A stretch of DNA of 64,000 nucleotides from an uncultured Roseburia sp. (lineage in GTDB: Bacteria; Bacillota; Clostridia; Lachnospirales; Lachnospiraceae): contig CAKRLC010000001.1 in assembly GCA_934358955.1 (NCBI GenBank), positions 1 to 64,000 on the forward strand, read 5' to 3'. Below, one piece after another: positions 44,501 to 53,978 of the stretch. How positions within the stretch are numbered: the first letter of the stretch is position 1; each line of letters opens with the position of its first letter. The translations under genes were made by a program, and so were the position numbers. Below the pieces are notes generated by a model. It was not told the origin of the DNA and ran no database searches. It saw only the letters and a program-made list of their open reading frames with translations.

Positions 44501-44941
44501 CTACTCTTCTTTGTTGACGGAATCCTTTAAAATATCTTCCATTTCTTTTGCAGCAGTCTTTTTTGCTTCAACATCTTCATCGTTCGAAGAAGCAGTCACA
44601 CCATCGTCCTTTTTAGAAGTAAAGCGGTTCACAAAATCAGGAACCATATCGAGGATCTTTGTTACACCGTCCTGATTCTTGACGTTCACAAGCTTTGTTG
44701 TGCCGTTTTGGATGACGAGCACTGCACTTGGCATGATCTTTCCGCCCATACCACCTGCGCCGTTATTCTTTTTATCCTGGCTGAATGCTCCGGCTGCTAC
44801 GCCAAAAGATACGTCAACCAGTGGAAGGATGATCGTATCACCGATGTGGATCGCATCTCCAACAACCGTTTTGGTTGTAATAAAGCTATCCATTCCTTTG
44901 AATAAAGATTCTACTGTTGTATGAAAACTATTGTCTCCCAT
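44501..44941 (-). CDS. gerW: GerW family sporulation protein (YtfJ)
   Basis: 146 residues. Signature VVGDAIHIGDTIILPLVDVSFGV and the glycine-rich GAGGMGGKIMPSAVLVI are characteristic. GerW is made in the forespore and is needed for proper spore germination in Bacillus. It follows the DUF2953 gene by 23 bases, a pairing (ytfI-ytfJ) also found in Bacillus. Confidence 0.93.
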   Translation of the reverse strand: MGDNSFHTTVESLFKGMDSFITTKTVVGDAIHIGDTIILPLVDVSFGVAAGAFSQDKKNNGAGGMGGKIMPSAVLVIQNGTTKLVNVKNQDGVTKILDMVPDFVNRFTSKKDDGVTASSNDEDVEAKKTAAKEMEDILKDSVNKEE

Positions 44942-44964
44942 ATCCTGATACCCCTTTCTATTCC

Positions 44965-45900
44965 TTACCTGTTATGCAATATTTTTTTCAGAACTGTCCG
45001 GACCTCTTTATCCAGGATCATTCTTACTGCCACGATCAGCAGACGAATGATGCGGACGCGTCCTTTGACGGAAAAGGTTCCTTTTATATAAAGCTGCTCT
45101 GCTTCAAAATCCGGATAAATGTGAACATCACCTGTATACAAAACCGGGATGATACAAAGCAGTCCAAGGATCTGTCCTGTAAGTGCAGGATCTGCCAGAG
45201 AAAATGTCAGATCGGAAGCAATCTTACGGATGCCAAAATGTTTCAGAAGGTACTTTAACTCACCAAGAGTCTTTTGTACGACATGCTGATTCATTGGATC
45301 GGTCAGATTTGCCTTTATTTTTTCCCAAAATGCTCTTTTTGATGCAAAGGATCTTTTTAATCGCAGAAACCCCTCACGGATCCTCTCCGGGATATGCACT
45401 ATCCGCGCCCAAAAGGTCTTCCACTTTCGCAATAAGCTCTTTTTTTCTTTTGTGACTGTATTCTCAGTTCCTGCCACAGCAGATGCGGTCTGGCTGTCTG
45501 CGGTACTGTTGTCTTTTGGCTCTTTTAACTCGGTTGCCTCTATTGCAGGTGCCGGTTGTTTGGCTGCCTGTTCAGGTGCTTCTTTCGTCACCGTTGGTTC
45601 AGATTCTGCCTCTTCTTCCAGTTCTGTTTCCAGATCCTTTTCTGCTTTTTTATGAAGAGGAACGCCAAAAATACGGACTGCTTCCTGAAAATCTCCATTT
45701 TCAAAAGAAAATTCAAAACGGATCAGCGATAAAAGCCAGCTGATCTTTCCTGTGATCTGATAACTGTCCTCGATCCTTCCTGTTGCGGAATATCGTACCG
45801 GTACAAACAATATCAGACACAGTGCTAATATAATAATCCCCAGGATCACCAGTAACAGGATCCCGATGATTTTTAAAACAGTGAGTAAAAATCCAATCAT
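44965..45900 (-). CDS. DUF2953 domain protein (YtfI-like)
   Basis: 311 residues. An N-terminal membrane anchor (LLLVILGIIILALCLILFVPV) is followed by a beta-rich segment, a low-complexity Glu/Ala/Thr linker (about 90-145), and the DUF2953 part (FGIRKIASDLTFSLADPALTGQILG). The partnership with gerW suggests a role in sporulation or at the membrane. The ATG overlaps the previous stop by four bases. Confidence 0.85.
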   Translation of the reverse strand: MIGFLLTVLKIIGILLLVILGIIILALCLILFVPVRYSATGRIEDSYQITGKISWLLSLIRFEFSFENGDFQEAVRIFGVPLHKKAEKDLETELEEEAESEPTVTKEAPEQAAKQPAPAIEATELKEPKDNSTADSQTASAVAGTENTVTKEKKSLLRKWKTFWARIVHIPERIREGFLRLKRSFASKRAFWEKIKANLTDPMNQHVVQKTLGELKYLLKHFGIRKIASDLTFSLADPALTGQILGLLCIIPVLYTGDVHIYPDFEAEQLYIKGTFSVKGRVRIIRLLIVAVRMILDKEVRTVLKKILHNR

Positions 45901-46229
45901 GCTGAACCGGAATGTTTCCTTTTCTGTTCCAGATAAGCAGCGATCTTAAATGCCCCGGTCTGGCGGTAAGTCTCATCTATAATAGATGTGGCTATTTCGA
46001 TCGCCTCCTGATATCCCTTAGCAAGTCCTACGACATAAAGGTCTTTTTTCGGATAACCTTTCTGTAACAGTTCGTGTGATGGGATGATATCCAGAAGATT
46101 GTTCTTATTCGATGCCAGTGTGATCACATAAATATCCAGCTGGCCTGCATTGTGAAGAATTTTCCATTGGATTTTCTTTTTCTTATGTACGATGCTTTCG
46201 CCTACATACAAATCGTCATACCATTTCAT
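45897..46229 (-). CDS. Conserved hypothetical protein of the Nudix-DUF2953-gerW operon
   Basis: 110 residues from the ATG at 46229 (MKWYDDLYVGESIVHKKKKI), preceded by GAGG at 6 bases. The sequence is globular with no membrane segment: YVITLASNKNNLLDIIPSHE, YVVGLAKGYQEAIEIATSII. Recognised only as a conserved Lachnospiraceae-type neighbour of these genes. Function unknown. Confidence 0.75.
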   Translation of the reverse strand: MKWYDDLYVGESIVHKKKKIQWKILHNAGQLDIYVITLASNKNNLLDIIPSHELLQKGYPKKDLYVVGLAKGYQEAIEIATSIIDETYRQTGAFKIAAYLEQKRKHSGSA

Positions 46230-46237
46230 GTAAATCC

Positions 46238-46696
46238 TCACGACTGAAAATATTTATGGTTTCCCCATAAATTATTTCTTTTTAATTCCAAATACTCATT
46301 ATATGCTTTTTCCAAAATCTGTTTTTCATTTGAAAATTTTAATAAATGATAAGCTTCATGATACTTATAAAATCCGGAATCAACAAAATACTCTTCGCGT
46401 TGTGGTTTGCTGTAATAACTGTCGGCCATCATAAGATACCAGTGCACGTCCTTTTCAACGGTATCCTCCGGAACGGTAAATGTATACTGGCTCTTTCCGA
46501 CATACTTTATGATCGTTGCCGCAGAACCGCTTTCTTCAAGCACCTCTCTGAGTGCCGTATCCGGATATTCTTCGCCTGGTTCCACAGTGCCCTTCGGAAG
46601 AACCCATCCTTCATATTTGTTCTTATAATTCTTATATAAGAGAAGTATTTTACCTCGAAATATTACCACACCCCCACAACTAGTTGCCTCTATCAT
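46238..46696 (-). CDS. Nudix hydrolase
   Basis: 152 residues. The Nudix box runs from GTVEPGEEYPDTALREVLEE through SGS, with all catalytic Glu residues. It hydrolyses a nucleoside diphosphate derivative; the substrate is not predictable. It is the first gene of the four-gene group ending with gerW and has its own promoter. Confidence 0.92.
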   Translation of the reverse strand: MIEATSCGGVVIFRGKILLLYKNYKNKYEGWVLPKGTVEPGEEYPDTALREVLEESGSAATIIKYVGKSQYTFTVPEDTVEKDVHWYLMMADSYYSKPQREEYFVDSGFYKYHEAYHLLKFSNEKQILEKAYNEYLELKRNNLWGNHKYFQS

Positions 46697-46738
46697 TGCA
46701 ATACCTCCTGATGTGGTGAAAAATAAACTTTTGTCATA

Positions 46739-46767
46739 AGTATAATACTTTTCATTTTATCGCGCAA
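46739..46767 (-). promoter_or_regulatory. SigA promoter of the Nudix-gerW operon
   Basis: TTGCGC (46767-46762), 17 bases, TATACT (46744-46739). It begins immediately after the stop of the PBP gene. Confidence 0.7.
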
Positions 46768-46768
46768 G

Positions 46769-48256
46769 CTACTCTGAATAATAAGTGTCAAATATTTTTC
46801 TTGCGATCGGTACAGCATATTCGCTTCCGGCGCCGGAATCTTCTACGATGATCGCAACTGCAATGTCCTCTTTATCATCGCGATGGGCGTAGCCTACAAA
46901 CCACGCATGGGATGCTTTGGAGGAAGTGGAAAATTCTGCACTTCCTGTTTTTCCGGCAGCAGTATAGCTTTTTCCTTTTAGCTTCTCTGCTGTGCCATTC
47001 TGTACTGTTTCGCTCATAAAAGACTGCAGCAGGGAGGCATCTTCTGCTGAAAGCAGCTGACCATATTCAGATGGCTCTGTTGTATCTACTTCCACTCCAT
47101 TATAATTCTCTATACGATCGATCAGATATGGATTCATCAAAACGCCGTCATTTGCAATTGCCGATGTCACTAACAGCATATGAAGAGGTGTGACCAGTGT
47201 TTTCCCCTGGCCGATCGCAGTTTCCATGATGGCAGAATCCGTAGCATCTTCTTCGATAGAAAAGCTGCTCTTCGAGGCCTCCATCTTAAAAGGGAGCTTC
47301 TGGTTAAAGAGCAGGCTGTTACACAGCTCCTGAAACTGTGTTTTATCCAGCGTCAGCCCAAGTGATGCGTAGGACGAATTACACGAATTGGCAAAAGACT
47401 CCATCAGATTCTCTGTTTTGTGTTTCTTATTATTATAACAATGGATCGTGGAGCTGCCGGCGGTATATTTTCCGACACAATCAAAGGAGTAATCTTCATA
47501 ATTGCTGTTTTCATGCACATATTCTAATGTAGTAAAAATCTTAAAAATAGATCCCGGAGGATAAAGGCCCTGGGTTGCACGGTTCAAAAGAACGGTACTT
47601 TCACTGTCTTCTGAAGTGAGTTCTTCCCAATCTTCGGATATTTTATTCGGATCATAATCCGGTTTGGATACCATCGTTAAAATCTTTCCGGTTGACGGTT
47701 CCATAACGAGTACTGCCCCATCGTATTTTCCAAGCGCCTGATAAGCCGTCTGCTGCAGGTCATAATTCAGGGTAGTAATGAGATTATCGCCGATATTTTT
47801 CTGTCCCTGGAAACCATTTACGATCTTTTCAAGAAAAAACGTATGAGAACGCAGGAGGCTGAAATTGGCGTAAGACTCAAGTCCTGCTTTGCCATTGGTA
47901 TCAAAACCGACCACATGTGCAAACAGATTCTTATAAGGATAATTTCTTGTCTCTTCCCCATTCTCATCTGTCACTGTTTCTGCCAGCACATAGCCGTCTT
48001 CGGATAAGATTTCGCCGCGGACTACATTTTTGGCAAACAGATCCTGTCTTTTGTTGTAAGGGCTATTGATAAAATCTTCGCTCTTTATAAATTCAAAATA
48101 GGTAAAATAGCCCATCATACAGACAAAAATTGCCAGAAAGACATACATGATCACTGCAAATTCTTTATTTTTTTTACGAGAAGTCTTCGACATTTGCCCT
48201 TTCGAATCCGGTTTTCTTTTTGCGGTTCTGCCGGATGTTTTTTCCCTTTGATTCAT
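46769..48256 (-). CDS. Penicillin-binding protein, class B-like transpeptidase
   Basis: 495 residues from the ATG at 48256 (GGGAG at 6 bases); the frame is open 17 codons further. A short basic cytoplasmic tail and one membrane segment (AVIMYVFLAIFVCMMGYF) precede the transpeptidase domain. Active-site motifs: PPGSIFKIFTT (SxxK), ANSCNSSYA (SxN) and AAGKTGSAEF (KTG). It crosslinks peptidoglycan. It overlaps the 3' end of the FtsW-type gene by 83 bases, and the two likely work as a SEDS-bPBP pair. Confidence 0.94.
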   Translation of the reverse strand: MNQREKTSGRTAKRKPDSKGQMSKTSRKKNKEFAVIMYVFLAIFVCMMGYFTYFEFIKSEDFINSPYNKRQDLFAKNVVRGEILSEDGYVLAETVTDENGEETRNYPYKNLFAHVVGFDTNGKAGLESYANFSLLRSHTFFLEKIVNGFQGQKNIGDNLITTLNYDLQQTAYQALGKYDGAVLVMEPSTGKILTMVSKPDYDPNKISEDWEELTSEDSESTVLLNRATQGLYPPGSIFKIFTTLEYVHENSNYEDYSFDCVGKYTAGSSTIHCYNNKKHKTENLMESFANSCNSSYASLGLTLDKTQFQELCNSLLFNQKLPFKMEASKSSFSIEEDATDSAIMETAIGQGKTLVTPLHMLLVTSAIANDGVLMNPYLIDRIENYNGVEVDTTEPSEYGQLLSAEDASLLQSFMSETVQNGTAEKLKGKSYTAAGKTGSAEFSTSSKASHAWFVGYAHRDDKEDIAVAIIVEDSGAGSEYAVPIARKIFDTYYSE

Positions 48257-49568
48257 GTTCTTCTCCCTCATCCTGTCGCATAATATATAATCCCTGAATA
48301 ATAGCAAAGATCACCATGGAGCTAAGCAGCGAGCTTCCACCATAGCTGACCAATGGCAGGGTAACACCTGTAGATGGTATGAACTTTGTTGCACCGCCGA
48401 TCGTTAAGATCACCTGGAAAGCATACGTTGTGCCAAGACCTAATGCGATCAGCTTATAAAACTGGTCTTTCATCTGCATCGCAATATTTAAAAACATTAA
48501 AAAGCAGCTGAAGCATACCATGATCAGACAAAGGGCAAAAATACCACCCATCTCTTCGGAAATCGCAGAAAATATAAAGTCCTGTTTTACAACCGGGATT
48601 TTATCCGGGATTCCCTGGTATAAGCCCATCCCAAACCAGCCACCGGTTCCAATCGCAAATAAAGATTGTGCTACCTGATAGCCCTGCTTGTCGATATAAG
48701 CAAGTGGATCTTTCCATGCAAGAACACGTACCTGGATGTGGGAAAAAATATGGTATGCAATGACGGATGCAAATGCTCCGGCAACCAGGCCGCCTGCAAA
48801 ATACCGGACATCCCTTGTAGCCACATATAACATGACTACATAGGTTACGAAAAACAGGAGTGCCGCGCCAAGATCCCTGGAAAAAACAAGGATCAGTACA
48901 TGTGCGGCTGCAATCGCAGTTGTGATGCATACCTGCCGGAAGTCTGTCATCTGATACAGCATACCCGCCACAAAAAAGACAAACAGGATCTTTACAAATT
49001 CACTTGGCTGGACAGAAATACCTGCGATGGAAAGCGAGATCTTTGCTCCATAGCTGGTAGAACCTGCAATCGCCACAAAAAGAAGCGCTGCGAGCCCACC
49101 GCCCGCAAATAACCAGTACAGTTTTCGCACAAAGCCGACATTTTTGATCAGAAGTGGCACGATCAGTGAAAAGACCATGGAGATTGCGGCAATGTAAAAC
49201 TGCTTTTGGGCGCTGTCAAAGGATAATCTTGTCAGCATAATGAAGCCAATGGCTAAAAGCATGCACAGATGATTGGTCACAAGCCGGGATGATCTGCTGT
49301 AAAACAATTGATAGCAGACCTGGATCAGTGCAAGAAAAATTGCCTGCTCTGCATAAAACAAGAGGATCTGCGGATCCTTTGTCACCAGATAAAGGACAAG
49401 GAACGCATCCAGATGGATCAGAAAAATCGCAGCGCACTGCCTTCCTAAAATATGCTGTCTCTGCTCAGGCTTTATCTTCTGGCGAAATGCAGCAAAGCAT
49501 TCATATGTGTAAAAAACAAACATAAAAATCATGAAATATTTCGATGATTCTATGAAGAGATTTGTCAT
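48174..49568 (-). CDS. FtsW/RodA/SpoVE family SEDS glycosyltransferase
   Basis: 464 residues with about ten to twelve membrane segments. SEDS features: SIAGISVQPSEFVKILFVFF with the pore-facing residues, FSRDLGAALLFFVTYVVM, and the C-terminal TGVTLPLVSYGGSSLLSSM. It polymerises glycan strands together with the downstream class B PBP. It lies 4 bases after the U32 gene. Which of FtsW, RodA or SpoVE it is cannot be settled by sequence inspection. Confidence 0.95.
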   Translation of the reverse strand: MTNLFIESSKYFMIFMFVFYTYECFAAFRQKIKPEQRQHILGRQCAAIFLIHLDAFLVLYLVTKDPQILLFYAEQAIFLALIQVCYQLFYSRSSRLVTNHLCMLLAIGFIMLTRLSFDSAQKQFYIAAISMVFSLIVPLLIKNVGFVRKLYWLFAGGGLAALLFVAIAGSTSYGAKISLSIAGISVQPSEFVKILFVFFVAGMLYQMTDFRQVCITTAIAAAHVLILVFSRDLGAALLFFVTYVVMLYVATRDVRYFAGGLVAGAFASVIAYHIFSHIQVRVLAWKDPLAYIDKQGYQVAQSLFAIGTGGWFGMGLYQGIPDKIPVVKQDFIFSAISEEMGGIFALCLIMVCFSCFLMFLNIAMQMKDQFYKLIALGLGTTYAFQVILTIGGATKFIPSTGVTLPLVSYGGSSLLSSMVIFAIIQGLYIMRQDEGEEHESKGKNIRQNRKKKTGFERANVEDFS

Positions 49569-49572
49569 AGGC

Positions 49573-51783
49573 TTACTCTACTCCTCTTTTATAATGTCCG
49601 TTTGTATAGTCTCCCTGATAAACATCCTGTAGTTTTTTTCTTCCGGTTACAAATACATCCTCGCAGGCTGAGAGTATCCTCTCAACTTCCTTTGGTTTTT
49701 CTATTGTAAAGGAAATTCTGTAGCAGGAAAAGCCGGCCTTTTTCAGGTCTTTTTCGTAACCAAAAAGAATCAGTGGTATCGAATTATAAATCGTATTATA
49801 GCACGCAAAGCAATGGTTTTTCACCGGGAAAAACTTTCCATAGCGGTCCTTTAACCAGGTGATCTGTCGTTCTTTATCACAGCGGAGCGCATTTGCATGA
49901 ACACATTGTGCAGATGTCATAAGCGGCAGATATCCGTAAAGCAGCAGCTCACTGTCTGTATTATCCCGCATGGACAATTCGTGGCGGTTCAACTCAAATG
50001 GCGCTGTTAAGCGCAGCGGATGATATTGGCGCAGCAGCCCGATTGCCCTGCTGTTAAAGGAATACATACCCTGATCTAAGATAACCGGTAAATCTGTCCA
50101 GTTTTCCAGCACAAATGCAAGCGCATCATAACTTTTGACGAGCACTCCATCTGCCCCTGTTTTTATGAATGCATCTGCATGTTCCAGATAAAAGTCAGAT
50201 GTATTTTTTCGAAATACCGTTGGCAGGACCATATATGCCCTTTTTCCATGCGCATGGATTGATGTTACATCCTCTGCCAGCTCGGTAAGAATTGTTCTTC
50301 TGCTGTAGCAGGCAGGATCCAGATAAACATCTTCGATCCAGTCAGATGTAAGTACAGGCGCAAGCTGCTGACGGGATTCGACAGAAGCAGAATAATGCTC
50401 CTTTGGGGAGCCAGGCAAAGATTTCTGTATGCTCTCGTTCTTTTTGGATACAGGTTCATCTGATACCTCCTCTTTTCTTCGGTAAGAAAGTACCAGTTTT
50501 TCTTCCAGCCCGGATAAAGCATCACGGCGCAGCTGATTTAATGCTTTCATTGGAAGAAAAATATCTTCCTGTGCATCAATATGAAGCTGTGCAAATTCAA
50601 ACGGTGTATTTCCGGTTTTCTCAGCATTCTCACGGATCTTCTCTGCAGAAAGCGGCTGCTTCAATGCCGGCTGTACAAGATCACCAGTGGCTGTAAATGA
50701 TACATTTCCAAGTGACACTTCCATCATAGCAGGTAAATCTTTGGATAATGTTAAGATTCCTTTGATTTTTTCTTTCTTTTGCTGATTACAATAAGCATTC
50801 CGGATCTGATCCTGAAGCTGTTCGTTTCCTTTTGCGTGGTTTGGCTTCTGGAAGGTGATCATATTTTTCCCGTTATGCTGTTCGTAATAACCGCTGGTAA
50901 AGCCACTGCGGTTACCAAAATCGAATAGCTTCCGGTTGTCTTCTGCGGAGACTTTGTAGTCTTTGGCACCATATTCTAAATAACGGTCGATATATTTGCG
51001 GTAAATAGAGACAACGCCCGCAGCATATTCTGCCTGTTTCATTCGTCCTTCGATTTTAAAGGAATAAATGCCGCTTTCTGCAAGCTGCGGAATGGATTCG
51101 ATCGTACACAGATCCTTCGGGCTTAAAATATAAGGACCTACCGGGATTTTTTTCCGGTGTTCGTCATATACTTCATAAGGAAGTCTGCATGGCTGGGCGC
51201 ATCTGCCCCGGTTTCCGCTTCTGCCGCCGAGCATACTGCTGAGCAGGCACTGTCCGGAATAACAGTAGCATAAAGCTCCATGTATGAAGCTTTCGATTTC
51301 GATATCTACATGATCGGAAATATCCTTAATCTCAGCAAATGACATCTCGCGCGCAGTTACGACACGGTTGGCACCCAGATCCTTCATCAGCTGTGCACCA
51401 TAGCGGTTTGCAACCGTCATCTGTGTACTTGTGTGAATGTCTAAGTCCGGAAAAGATTCCCGTATCAGTGAAAATGCTCCCATATCCTGCACAATGACTG
51501 CATCGAGTCCCTTCCTGTAATATGGAAGCAGATACTGGTACAGCTGTGTATTCAGTTCATCTTCTTTTAAAAGCGTATTCACTGTCAGGTACAGCTGTTT
51601 TCCATGAATATGTGCATCGTCAATGGCACGGAGCAGCTCTTCCTCGGAAAAATTATTTGCATAAGCTCTTGCACCAAACTGGCTGCCACCGACATAAACA
51701 GCATCTGCTCCTGCATTCAGTACAGCCTGAAAAATTTCATAAGAACCTGCAGGTGCTAACAGTTCTAATTTCTTTTCTGTCAT
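49573..51783 (-). CDS. Peptidase U32 family protein, long form
   Basis: 736 residues. The N-terminal U32 domain begins KLELLAPAGSYEIFQAVLNA and includes the cysteine-bearing signature HGALCYCYSGQCLLSSMLGG and RGRCAQPCRLPY. A DUF3656-type region lies in the middle, and a further barrel-like part is at the C-terminus (YGYLPLMTSAQCVHANALRC). Related proteins such as RlhA hydroxylate 23S rRNA and others modify tRNA or act in ubiquinone synthesis; no protease activity should be assumed. Confidence 0.93.
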   Translation of the reverse strand: MTEKKLELLAPAGSYEIFQAVLNAGADAVYVGGSQFGARAYANNFSEEELLRAIDDAHIHGKQLYLTVNTLLKEDELNTQLYQYLLPYYRKGLDAVIVQDMGAFSLIRESFPDLDIHTSTQMTVANRYGAQLMKDLGANRVVTAREMSFAEIKDISDHVDIEIESFIHGALCYCYSGQCLLSSMLGGRSGNRGRCAQPCRLPYEVYDEHRKKIPVGPYILSPKDLCTIESIPQLAESGIYSFKIEGRMKQAEYAAGVVSIYRKYIDRYLEYGAKDYKVSAEDNRKLFDFGNRSGFTSGYYEQHNGKNMITFQKPNHAKGNEQLQDQIRNAYCNQQKKEKIKGILTLSKDLPAMMEVSLGNVSFTATGDLVQPALKQPLSAEKIRENAEKTGNTPFEFAQLHIDAQEDIFLPMKALNQLRRDALSGLEEKLVLSYRRKEEVSDEPVSKKNESIQKSLPGSPKEHYSASVESRQQLAPVLTSDWIEDVYLDPACYSRRTILTELAEDVTSIHAHGKRAYMVLPTVFRKNTSDFYLEHADAFIKTGADGVLVKSYDALAFVLENWTDLPVILDQGMYSFNSRAIGLLRQYHPLRLTAPFELNRHELSMRDNTDSELLLYGYLPLMTSAQCVHANALRCDKERQITWLKDRYGKFFPVKNHCFACYNTIYNSIPLILFGYEKDLKKAGFSCYRISFTIEKPKEVERILSACEDVFVTGRKKLQDVYQGDYTNGHYKRGVE

Positions 51784-51814
51784 ATTTTATTTTCTCCATA
51801 ATAAGCAGCGGATG

Positions 51815-52216
51815 TTATGCATCCTCTAAAAGTTCTTCCAATTCTGTTTTATCTTTTAGCAATGCATGATTTTTATCTTCCAGCTCTTTTAATGTTTTTT
51901 CATCCTCTTCCATCTTAAGCTGACTGGAGATCAGTTCGTGCTTGAGACGGTAAATTTCTTTTTCTTTTGCTTCCAGTTCGTTTTCCAGGCGTTCAATCTG
52001 TTCCTTTGACTTGAAATAATCATCTGCGATATTGAGCTGTAAAAGAGTCCCTTTCATATCCGAAGAAATACGATGATAACTGTCCATCGCTTCAAAGCGG
52101 CTTATTTTTTCATTCAGATAAGACGCAACCTTTTGTAAATAGGCCTGTTCCTCATACCCACTCAGCGTGTATACTTTTCCTCCGATGATCACATCGGTAC
52201 TTGTTTTTTCTGCCAT
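51815..52216 (-). CDS. zapA: Cell division protein ZapA
   Basis: 133 residues from the ATG at 52216; the frame is open upstream into the ruvB end but lacks a ribosome site. The ZapA head is STDVIIGGKVYTLSGYEEQA and ISRFEAMDSYHRIS. A long coiled coil with heptads fills the rest (QIERLENELEAKEKEIYRLK). It stabilises FtsZ bundles at midcell. The gene order ruvB-zapA-U32-ftsW is coherent with division. Confidence 0.88.
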   Translation of the reverse strand: MAEKTSTDVIIGGKVYTLSGYEEQAYLQKVASYLNEKISRFEAMDSYHRISSDMKGTLLQLNIADDYFKSKEQIERLENELEAKEKEIYRLKHELISSQLKMEEDEKTLKELEDKNHALLKDKTELEELLEDA

Positions 52217-52277
52217 CGCTTGGTTCCCTGCCTTTCTGTCAAACTGTATATTTTTAATCCTGTCAGTCGTCTTGTAC

Positions 52278-53270
52278 TTATTTTGAAATTCCAAAATGCT
52301 GATAAGCAAGATCTGTCACCATACGGCCTTTTGGAGTTCTGATAATAAAGCCATTCTGGACGAGATATGGCTCATAGACATCCTCGATCGTACCGGAGTC
52401 TTCTCCGATCGAAGCTGCTAAGGTATCAAGGCCGACCGGCCCTCCCTGAAACTTCTCAATGATCGTCATTAAAATATTACGGTCATTCTGGTCAAGCCCA
52501 TATTTATCAACCTCAAGCAGATCCAGCGCAAAGGCTGCCACTTCCTTTGTGATCCTGCCATCATATTTTACCTCTGCAAAATCCCTGACACGTTTTAGCA
52601 AGCGGTTGGCAAGTCTTGGAGTACCACGGGAACGGCGTGCCATCTCGTAGGCTCCTTCCTCGTCTATCTCTACGCCAAGCTTTGCCGCAGAATGTAAAAT
52701 AATTACCTTTAATTCCTCTACGGTGTAAAATTCCAGATGATGGATCACACCGAAGCGGTCTCTTAACGGTGCGGATAATAAGCCGGCTCTTGTTGTCGCG
52801 CCTACTAATGTGAACTTTGGAAGATCCAGACGGATGGAACGGGCAGTTGCCCCTTTCCCGATCATAATATCGATCACATAATCTTCCATTGCCGGATACA
52901 ATACTTCCTCAACCTGACGGTTTAATCTGTGGATCTCATCGACAAATAAAATGTCTCCTTCCTGGAGATTACTTAAAATAGCAGCCATCTCACCAGGTTT
53001 TCCGATTGCCGGTCCGGAAGTGATCTTCATATGAGTTCCCATCTCATTTGCGATGATCCCTGCAAGTGTAGTTTTACCAAGTCCCGGAGGTCCGAAAAAG
53101 AGAACATGATCTAAGGACTCGCCTCTTTGCTTCGCTGCCTCAATATAAATCTTTAAATTTTTCTTTGCTTTTTGCTGTCCGATATAGTCATCCAGTGTCT
53201 GAGGCCTGAGATTCTTTTCGTTTTTAATGTCCTCTTCCTGAATCTGGGTGGAAATCACTCTCTTTTCCAT
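52278..53270 (-). CDS. ruvB: Holliday junction branch migration ATPase RuvB
   Basis: 330 residues from the ATG at 53270, which gives the normal family N-terminus ahead of [12 protein letters not shown]; a longer reading to 53315 is open. Walker [20 protein letters not shown]. Walker [18 protein letters not shown]. Sensor: [22 protein letters not shown]-terminal winged helix binds DNA. It forms a hexamer with RuvA. Confidence 0.98.
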   Translation of the reverse strand: MEKRVISTQIQEEDIKNEKNLRPQTLDDYIGQQKAKKNLKIYIEAAKQRGESLDHVLFFGPPGLGKTTLAGIIANEMGTHMKITSGPAIGKPGEMAAILSNLQEGDILFVDEIHRLNRQVEEVLYPAMEDYVIDIMIGKGATARSIRLDLPKFTLVGATTRAGLLSAPLRDRFGVIHHLEFYTVEELKVIILHSAAKLGVEIDEEGAYEMARRSRGTPRLANRLLKRVRDFAEVKYDGRITKEVAAFALDLLEVDKYGLDQNDRNILMTIIEKFQGGPVGLDTLAASIGEDSGTIEDVYEPYLVQNGFIIRTPKGRMVTDLAYQHFGISK

Positions 53271-53348
53271 AGTTTCATCACTTTCTTTTGATAAAATGCC
53301 TGTTTTATGTCCCATACCAGGATCAATGCAGTCAATTATCTTTGTCTA

Positions 53349-53960
53349 TTATAAAAATGCCATCTTTTTTAAAGCTGCTTTCAACAGATCTTCCACATCG
53401 GTTGTTTCTGTTACTTCAAGTCCATTTAAGGCTTTTAAGGCTTCGGAAGAAGAATAACCGAGAGCGACCAGCGCCTGTACGGCTTCATTCTTTGCATCAT
53501 TTGTCTTTCCGGCCTGTACATCCGTATTCTTTGAAAGCTTTTGTTCAAAAGCATCTTCTAAACTTAATTTATCTTTTAATTCAAGGATCAGGCGCTGGGC
53601 GGTCTTCGCTCCGACACCCGGAGCCTTAGCAATCGCTTTTGCATCCTCTCCTAACACTGCAAAGCGCAGATCATCGGTCGTCATGACAGACAGGATAGCC
53701 AAAGCTCCCTTTGGCCCGATTCCGCTTACACCAAGCAGAAGCTTGAATATATTCAGCTCATCCCTGGTCAGAAAACCAAACAGGATCATCGCATCTTCCC
53801 TTACATGAAGATAAGTGTATACCTTCACTTCTTCGCGCATGGATGGCAGATCCTGGAAAGTCTGGCCTGTGGTATAAATATGATATCCGATGCCACCTGC
53901 TTCTACGACGAGATAATCCTCGCCAATCTCTTCTAACGTTCCTTTGATATAAGAATACAT
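53349..53960 (-). CDS. ruvA: Holliday junction branch migration protein RuvA
   Basis: 203 residues. Domain I OB-fold starts MYSYIKGTLEEIGEDYLVVE; helix-hairpin-helix motifs are LLGVSGIGPKGALAIL and APGVGAKTAQRLILELKD; domain III follows a flexible linker. It follows miaB by 18 bases and precedes ruvB. Confidence 0.97.
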   Translation of the reverse strand: MYSYIKGTLEEIGEDYLVVEAGGIGYHIYTTGQTFQDLPSMREEVKVYTYLHVREDAMILFGFLTRDELNIFKLLLGVSGIGPKGALAILSVMTTDDLRFAVLGEDAKAIAKAPGVGAKTAQRLILELKDKLSLEDAFEQKLSKNTDVQAGKTNDAKNEAVQALVALGYSSSEALKALNGLEVTETTDVEDLLKAALKKMAFL

Positions 53961-53978
53961 ACTGTTTGCTTCCTTTAA